Assembly (NCBI RefSeq): GCF_019320115.1
Contig: NC_089591.1
Span: 24,406,502 to 24,470,501, forward strand
Direction of reading: 5' to 3'
From: Miscanthus floridulus
Lineage: Eukaryota; Streptophyta; Magnoliopsida; Poales; Poaceae
Length of the DNA stretch: 64,000 nt
In this document: positions 58,824-64,000 of the stretch, piece by piece
Numbering within the stretch: position 1 is the stretch's first letter
How the letters are laid out: each line of letters opens with the position of its first letter
The notes under the pieces: model-generated
What the model saw: the letters and a program-made list of their open reading frames with translations, nothing else
Database searches by the model: none
What the model was told of the DNA's origin: nothing
Made by a program: the position numbers and the translations under genes

Positions 58824-60720
58824 ATGGTACATTATGAAGATCTACCTGATGGAGATAAAGATGTCATCGGCAATGCTATAGAAGAGTTTTAGAACAAGTG
58901 TTTGTTGTCCTACAACAAAACATGTGACAACACAATTGTTTAGAAATATCCACTACCAAGAGTTCTATTGCATGGGTAGACAGATATAGTTGAAGCTGAA
59001 GACAGATGTTTCTTTATGGAAACTCTAAACAAATCTATTTGTGATGCCCTATCAAGCCATAATGAAGGTGTCTTGGACACACTCCACAATGCCATGAAAG
59101 AAGTGTTTCATGGGTTTCCAGTTGGTCAGGTTGGGTCAACTTATTACAACATTCCACATCTATCGACCCAAGGGACTAATCAAGTTAGTACCAGCCATCA
59201 AGAAGCAGCACTAGTTGGTAATGATGATGTCTAGGCAGTTCAGAGTTCATCTAAACAAGCTCAATGTATTACTACAAATTAGATACAGTATAATCCTAAA
59301 TCGTCAGTGCAGTATGTGCAACAGCCAATGGATCAAGGTCAGAACTAGGTGATTAATTTTGGCACATCGAGCCACATACCATCATCGGCTCAAAAAACAG
59401 CACCATCAGTTCAAAGGATCTGTAGAGATATAGATCCTCATGTCTATAATCAAAGACTTCAAGCAGTAAACCAACAAAGGACCTAGCAGATAGAGATTCC
59501 ACAAGGGTATCATTATGGCATAGATTATAACACCTTTCACATGATTTCGAATCCAGGGTATCAAGGCACACGGGATTTCAATCCACAGATGGGTCAGCAG
59601 GTGCAGAGAAATCCAAATTCACATGCTGACAAGTTGTTGCTGAAGGTGATCGAGATGATGAAGAGTTAGTTTGGTCTAAAGCCAAAAGGGCTGACCTTCT
59701 TGTACAAATGCCCATATCTAGAATGGTATGATTTGGTCGCTCTTCCTACAAATTATAGGCCCCGAGAGTTTGCTAAGTTCACTGGCCAAGACAGTACAAG
59801 CATAATAGAACATGTTAGTCGGTATCTTACACAATTGAGCGAGGCATCAGTTGAGGAGGCCCATCAAGTTTGTTTTCTTCTCCTTGTCCCTATCAGGGCC
59901 AACCTTCACTTGGTTTTTGTCATTGTCGGTCAACTCCATTGCCAATTGGGCTTATCTGGAAAAGAAATTTCATACATATTTTTATACTAGGACTGGAGAA
60001 AAGAAGATTACTGATCTGACAACTATAAGGAAGAAGACTAATGAATCAGGCACTAAGTTTCTTCAGAGGTTCTGAGAGACTAGGAACTTATGCTTCTCAT
60101 TAAACTTGGCTAATGATCAGCTAGCTACTTTAGTCATTCAAGGAATGCTGCCAATGTGGAAAGAAAAATTGCTGGGAAAAGAATTTGACAACTTGGGTCA
60201 ATTGGCTCAATGAGTTGCAGCGCTTAATAGCCAATTCCAGAGTATACGCAAAGATACATGATTCTAGAAGAGTACCACAGTGACCGAAACTTATAATCCA
60301 TACTCAGTCGATGATGGCTATGAAGATGAAGAAGAAGAGGTTGTTGAGGATGAATGGAATTGGGGCAAAAAGATAGTAATGGTGCCAAATCCTTGGGGAA
60401 GAGGAGTTAAGGAGAGCTATGACCTTGATGTCACAAAATCAGACAAGCTCTTTGATTTCTTGCTTGAGAAGGGATAGATCAAGTTGCTCGATAATCATGT
60501 TATGTTGCCCCCTGATCAATTGAAGAATAAGAAGTTCTGCAAGTTCCATAACGCTACTTCTCATTCCACTAATGAATGTAGAATTTTCCAGCAGCATATA
60601 CAGAGGGCTATTCAGCAAGGAAGGCTCAAATTTGATAGGCCTCAGAAAATAAAAGTTGATGATAATCCTTTCCTAGGAGATCAAAACATAGTTGATGCTA
60701 GGACTGCTCAAAGGAAAGAC
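58824..60720 (+). pseudogene. Element D gag
   Basis: From ATG 58824 (MVHYEDLPDGDKDVIGNAIE) through a long Gln-rich N-terminus (about 59230-59650) to the core: CPYLEWYDLVALPTNYRP, FTGQDSTSIIEHVSRYL, WAYLEKKFHTYFYTRTGEKK and DLTTIRKKTNESGTKFLQRF. A C-terminal block KKFCKFHNATSHSTNECRIF is the Tat-type Cys/His motif. An acidic patch (DDGYEDEEEEVVEDEW) precedes it. Several stops, most of them TAG at expected Gln codons, and a frameshift near 59870 break the frame. Confidence 0.8.
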
Positions 60721-61440
60721 TAAGGTCCTAGAACCAACCAAATCAAGAGAAGCTAGAACAGTCGATCCCGAGAGGCAAATATCGGCCGATGAATACAGGG
60801 GAATTAAAAGATGTCACAACAAGCAAAAGAGCCGATATGAGCAGGAAGAAACATCAAAAGAAGGGGCGACAAAGCTGCGAGTTACATCTCGAATTCTATT
60901 AAATAAATGGCAGTAGCAGAAGAAAAAGGATTATCAATGTTGGTTGGAAAAGCAAGAATACTAGCATCAACAGGAAAAAGAGAGGTATGAAAGAAAGCAA
61001 AATGAATTGCATTGGAATTGTCTTTTCTTCAGACATTGCTGGAACAAAGGTTTGAAGTTGCCTACCAGGAGTAACTGTCTAGAGTGCAGTGATCAGTATT
61101 GGGAGTTTAGGCAATCTCAAGCCAACCGCCAGTCTATCCATGCTCAAGATGCATATCACCATAATAACATGGATCAGCGCTTAAAAATGGAAGTGTTCAT
61201 AATCAGCTGGGAAAAAGAGTTGTTGCTCAAGATTGGGCTGATTATGAAGAAGAAGGCAACGAGAGAGAATATGTTTGGCAGGAAGGCCAATAGAGTCTAG
61301 GAGGTTTAACAAGAAGCCAGAAGAGAAGGGTGCAACGCCTAAGGAATAAAGAGTTAGAACAGGCTCAGGCATTCGGTAAACCTTGAGTATGGCATGCTAA
61401 GCAAACAGCTGATAGCAAGCAACCATCGACTAATATTCAG
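60721..61440 (+). pseudogene. Element D gag-protease linker with a second Cys/His cluster
   Basis: Lys/Arg/Gln-rich in shifting frames. At about 61014-61100 it reads CLFFRHCWNKGLKLPTRSNC followed by LEC, that is C-x4-H-C-x12-C-x2-C, then SDQYWEFRQSQANRQSIH. The spacing differs from the gag knuckle and could bind metal or nucleic acid. This is known to me as a recurring block of grass Tat-type elements, without an assigned role. Stops and at least one frameshift. Confidence 0.65.
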
Positions 61441-62100
61441 ATGGCTTTTCTGTTGCCATTAGAGTTCAGAGCCCCAGCAGATCAAGAAGTTTATTCGGAT
61501 TTCGATGAATCAGAATATGAGGAGATAATTGCCAAGTTAATAGTTATACAACAAGCAATATTTGATAAATCAGTCAAGCATCAGCACCTAAAAGATTTAT
61601 ATGTAAAAGGTTTTGTTGATGGGAAGTCGATGAATAAGATGTTGGTGGACGAAGGCACTTCTGTCAATCTCATGCCTTACACTACTTTTTATAAACTTGG
61701 CAAGGGACTAGGAGATCTGATTGAGACTAACATGATGCTTAAGGACTTTGGGGGTTATGCGTCCAAGACCTAGGGGGCAATAAATGTTGAACTAACAATT
61801 GGGAGTAAGACTCTGCTCACCACGTTCTTCATCATCGATGGAAAAGGGTCATACAGTTTACTCCTTGGTCATGTTTGTTTTCATGCAAACTATTGTGTAC
61901 CATCGACCATGCATCAGTGTTTGATTTAGTGGCATGGAGATGATGTTGAGTTGGTTCGCGCTGATGAGTCTATGAGTATTGCAACAGCCGATCCAGTCTT
62001 TTGGGAGCTAGGAGACTTTGAATTCTTTTCTAGCAAGTTATGGGAAGGAGGCTTCATTAGAATCAACAATGAAAGCCAATAGCCGATCCAAGCAGTTGGC
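61441..62100 (+). pseudogene. Element D aspartic protease
   Basis: MAFLLPLEFRAPADQEVYSD, then a helix-rich part and KMLVDEGTSVNLMPYTTFYK, in which DEG holds the place of the D-G-G or D-S/T-G active site; the catalytic Asp is present and the second position is Glu. A TAG at 61771 and another at 61927 interrupt the frame before HQCLI and WHGDDVELVRADES. It would process gag-pol in the particle. Confidence 0.75.
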
Positions 62101-62117
62101 TTTGAAAATTTGTCTTA

Positions 62118-62900
62118 ATGGATAATCCAATAGATGGTACAGATGGTAAACTGGGACATGGTTTCACGTCGGCCGATGAATTAGAAGAAGTAGATATTGG
62201 TTATGGAGAAAGACCTAGGCCAACGCATGTAAGTGCCAAGTTGGACCCTAAGTATAAACAAGAGTTAGTTGATTTGTTAAAAGAATTTAAAGATTGTTTT
62301 CCTTGGGAGTACTATGAGATGCCTAGTCTAGACCAGTCAATTGTCGAACATCGATTGCCAATCAAACCTAGATATTGGCTGTTTAAATAGGCTCTAAGGA
62401 GATTCAACCCGAACATGCTTGATGATATCAAAAAAGAGACTGAAAGGTCACTAGAGACAAAGTTTATCCGACCGTGCCAATATGCAGAGTGGATATTAAA
62501 TGTTGTCCCTGTGTATAAGGAGAATGGAAAATTAAGAGTTTGCATCAATTTTCAGGGATCTAAACAAAGCTACACCCATGGATGGTTATCTGATGCTGAT
62601 AGCTGATATGTTAGTAGATACAGTAGCCGGGCACAAGGTTATTAGCTTCATGGACGGCAATGCAGGGTACAACCAAATTTTCATGGCTGAGGAAGACATA
62701 GCAAAGACCTGCTTTTAGGTGCCCTGGCATAATTGGTTTATTCGAGTGGGTTGTGATGACCTTTGGTCTGAAGAATGCCGGTGCAACTTATCAAAGGGCG
62801 ATGAATTATATTTTTCATAAGTTGATCGACAGGATTGTTGAAATCTACATCGATAATGTGATGATAAAATCCAAAGGGTACAAAGAGCAGCCTAACTGAT
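62118..62900 (+). pseudogene. Element D reverse transcriptase
   Basis: Starts in DLLKEFKDCFPWEYYEMP and VEHRLPIKPRYWLFK, then KFIRPCQYAEWILNVVPVYK, RVCINF, FMDGNAGYNQIFMAEED and FGLKNAGATYQRAMNYIFHK. The catalytic box reads YIDNVMIKS (about 62850-62876): the second Asp is Asn, one G-to-A change, so the polymerase is inactive. TAG stops (62388, 62717) and frameshifts (about 62570 and 62735) are also present. Confidence 0.85.
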
Positions 62901-63660
62901 TTGCGAGAGACTCTAGAATGCACAAGAAAACATGGTCTAAAGATGAATCCTAATAAGTGTGCTTTCAGCAGTGTTAGCTTGGATAATTCTTGGGATTTAT
63001 GGTCCACGAGAGAGGCATCAAAGTTGGTCAGAAAAGCATAAAAGCAATTGATGAGGCAGTTCCCCCGACTACTAAGACTAGAGTTGCAATCTCTGCTTGG
63101 TAAGATTAATTTCATTAGAAGATTCATTTCAAGATCTGTCAGAAAGGATCCTGTCGTTTTCTCCCTTATTGAAGCTAAAAAATGATCAAGAATTCAAGTG
63201 GGGTGACATACAACAAAAGGCGTTTGAAGAAATAAAAAATACATGAAGTGTCCACCTGTGCTGGTCCCTCCTTAGCAAGGTAAGCCTTCTAAGTTGTACT
63301 ATATCGGCTGATGACAAGACAATTGGATTGGCCTTGATGCAAGAATTTGAAGGAAAAGAGCAAGTTGTTTTCTATCTGAGTAGAAGGCTCCTAGATCCAG
63401 AAACAAGATATTCTCCCACCAAAAAGTTATGCTTGTGCTTATATTTCTCTTGCACTAAGTTGTGACACTACTTATTATCGATCGAATGTACAGTTGTTTC
63501 CAAAGCTGATGTGAATTAAGCACATGTTATCAATGCCAATACTAAATGGGAGAGTGGGAAAGTAGATTCTTGCATTATCAGAATTTGACTTGAAGTACGA
63601 ATCAGCTAAAGCAGTCAAAGGACAAATAATGGCCGATTTTGTCACCCTAGCATCATAAGC
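62901..63660 (+). pseudogene. Element D thumb/connection and first RNase H
   Basis: NPNKCAFSSVSL and HERGIKVGQKSIKAIDEAVP continue the RT thumb. RNase H follows in broken frames: IGLALMQEFEGKEQVVFYLS, RRLLDPETRYSPTKKLCL and LALSEFDLKYESAKAVKGQI. It would degrade the RNA template. Several stops and at least three frame changes. Confidence 0.75.
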
Positions 63661-63999
63661 CAAGCATTGGTTATGTAGAGTCAGATGCCTTGTACGTTAT
63701 TCTTTGATGGATCATCATGCAAGTAAGGTGGTGGCATTGGTATTGTTATTATTTCACCTCGAGGGGCAAGTTTTGAGTTTGCTCTTCCAACTGAACCAAT
63801 GATTACCAACAGCCAAGCGGAATATAAAGCTATTCTTAAGGGACTTCAACTTCTTCATGAAGTAAAGCCCAAAGCAATTGAAGTATTTGGAGATTCATAG
63901 TTAATTATTAATTAGTTGATCGGCCTATATGAGTGCAAAGAAGATACTTTGAAAGGGTACTATGATGAGTGCCAAAAGTTGCTCAAAGAATTTCTTCAT
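63661..63999 (+). pseudogene. Element D second RNase H, cut by the window edge
   Basis: After the linker the plus strand reads LFFDGSSCK, a TAG, GGGIGIVIISPRGASFEFAL, TNSQAEYKAILKGLQLLHEV, EVFGDS and YECKEDTLKGYYDECQKLLK. The FDGS, AEYKA and GDS blocks are the Asp-Glu-Asp catalytic core of a plant-type second RNase H, present in Tat-lineage elements in addition to the retroviral one. Three TAG stops, at positions where Gln is usual. Confidence 0.8.
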
Positions 64000-64000
64000 G

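Larger units (their letters stand above)
57141..63999 (+). mobile_element. Element D: Tat-type Ty3/gypsy retrotransposon, right end outside window
   Basis: 5' LTR, a TGG-type primer site, gag with a C-H-C region, a second Cys/His cluster, protease, RT, RNase H and the start of a second RNase H. The RT wording (FMDGNAGYNQIFMAEED, FGLKNAGATYQRAMNYIF) and the second RNase H are diagnostic for the Tat lineage of grasses. Frameshifts and many TAG stops make it dead. Integrase and 3' LTR are beyond 63999. Confidence 0.85.

Overview
This is intergenic heterochromatin-type DNA from a large plant genome, almost certainly a grass (Poaceae). Nearly every base belongs to nested, mostly dead LTR retrotransposons of the Ty3/gypsy superfamily. 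The polyproteins have the domain order and wording of grass Tekay/Del-type chromoviruses (elements A and B) and Tat-type elements (C, K, D). I see no host protein gene, rRNA, tRNA gene or CRISPR array. Long GC-rich open frames occur only inside LTRs and have no protein character. Element letters are mine.

Left block (1-19869, all minus strand): H is an LTR of about 5 kb or more whose left part lies outside the window. A is a Tekay-type element with an extra ORF ahead of gag; it is inserted in H and cut off by the window start. G is a compact 4.6 kb element inserted in the LTR of A. G has 1.18 kb LTRs, a TTTTG target duplication, a PBS, a PPT and one long gag-like ORF, but no pol.

Middle block (19870 to about 55085): C (plus, Tat-type leader and accessory ORF1) is split by B. 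B (plus, Tekay-type, 2.9 kb LTRs, 22018-53273) has the target duplication ATTAA. B is split inside RNase H by E (minus, 29295-48486, duplication CTTAT). E has lost almost all of one LTR and most of its interior. The surviving LTR of E is split by F (minus, 33077-47179, duplication GCCAC). F has LTRs of about 4.65 kb and a 4.8 kb interior with no recognisable gag or pol, so it resembles a large retrotransposon derivative (LARD). The order C, then B, then E, then F is fixed by the three target-site duplications.

Right block (about 55090-63999): a minus-strand Tat-type gag with its own LTR (K), a plus-strand gag scrap (L), and a plus-strand Tat-type element D. D runs from its 5' LTR through gag, protease, reverse transcriptase, RNase H and the start of a second RNase H at the window edge.

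In the intact state these genes make gag particles (gag), process them (protease), copy RNA to DNA (reverse transcriptase and RNase H, primed by a host tRNA at the PBS and by the PPT) and insert the DNA (integrase). Here every pol gene is broken by stops, frameshifts or insertions. G and F never had pol and would depend on proteins from other copies. Element boundaries marked by duplications are exact. Domain borders inside degenerate genes are approximate.
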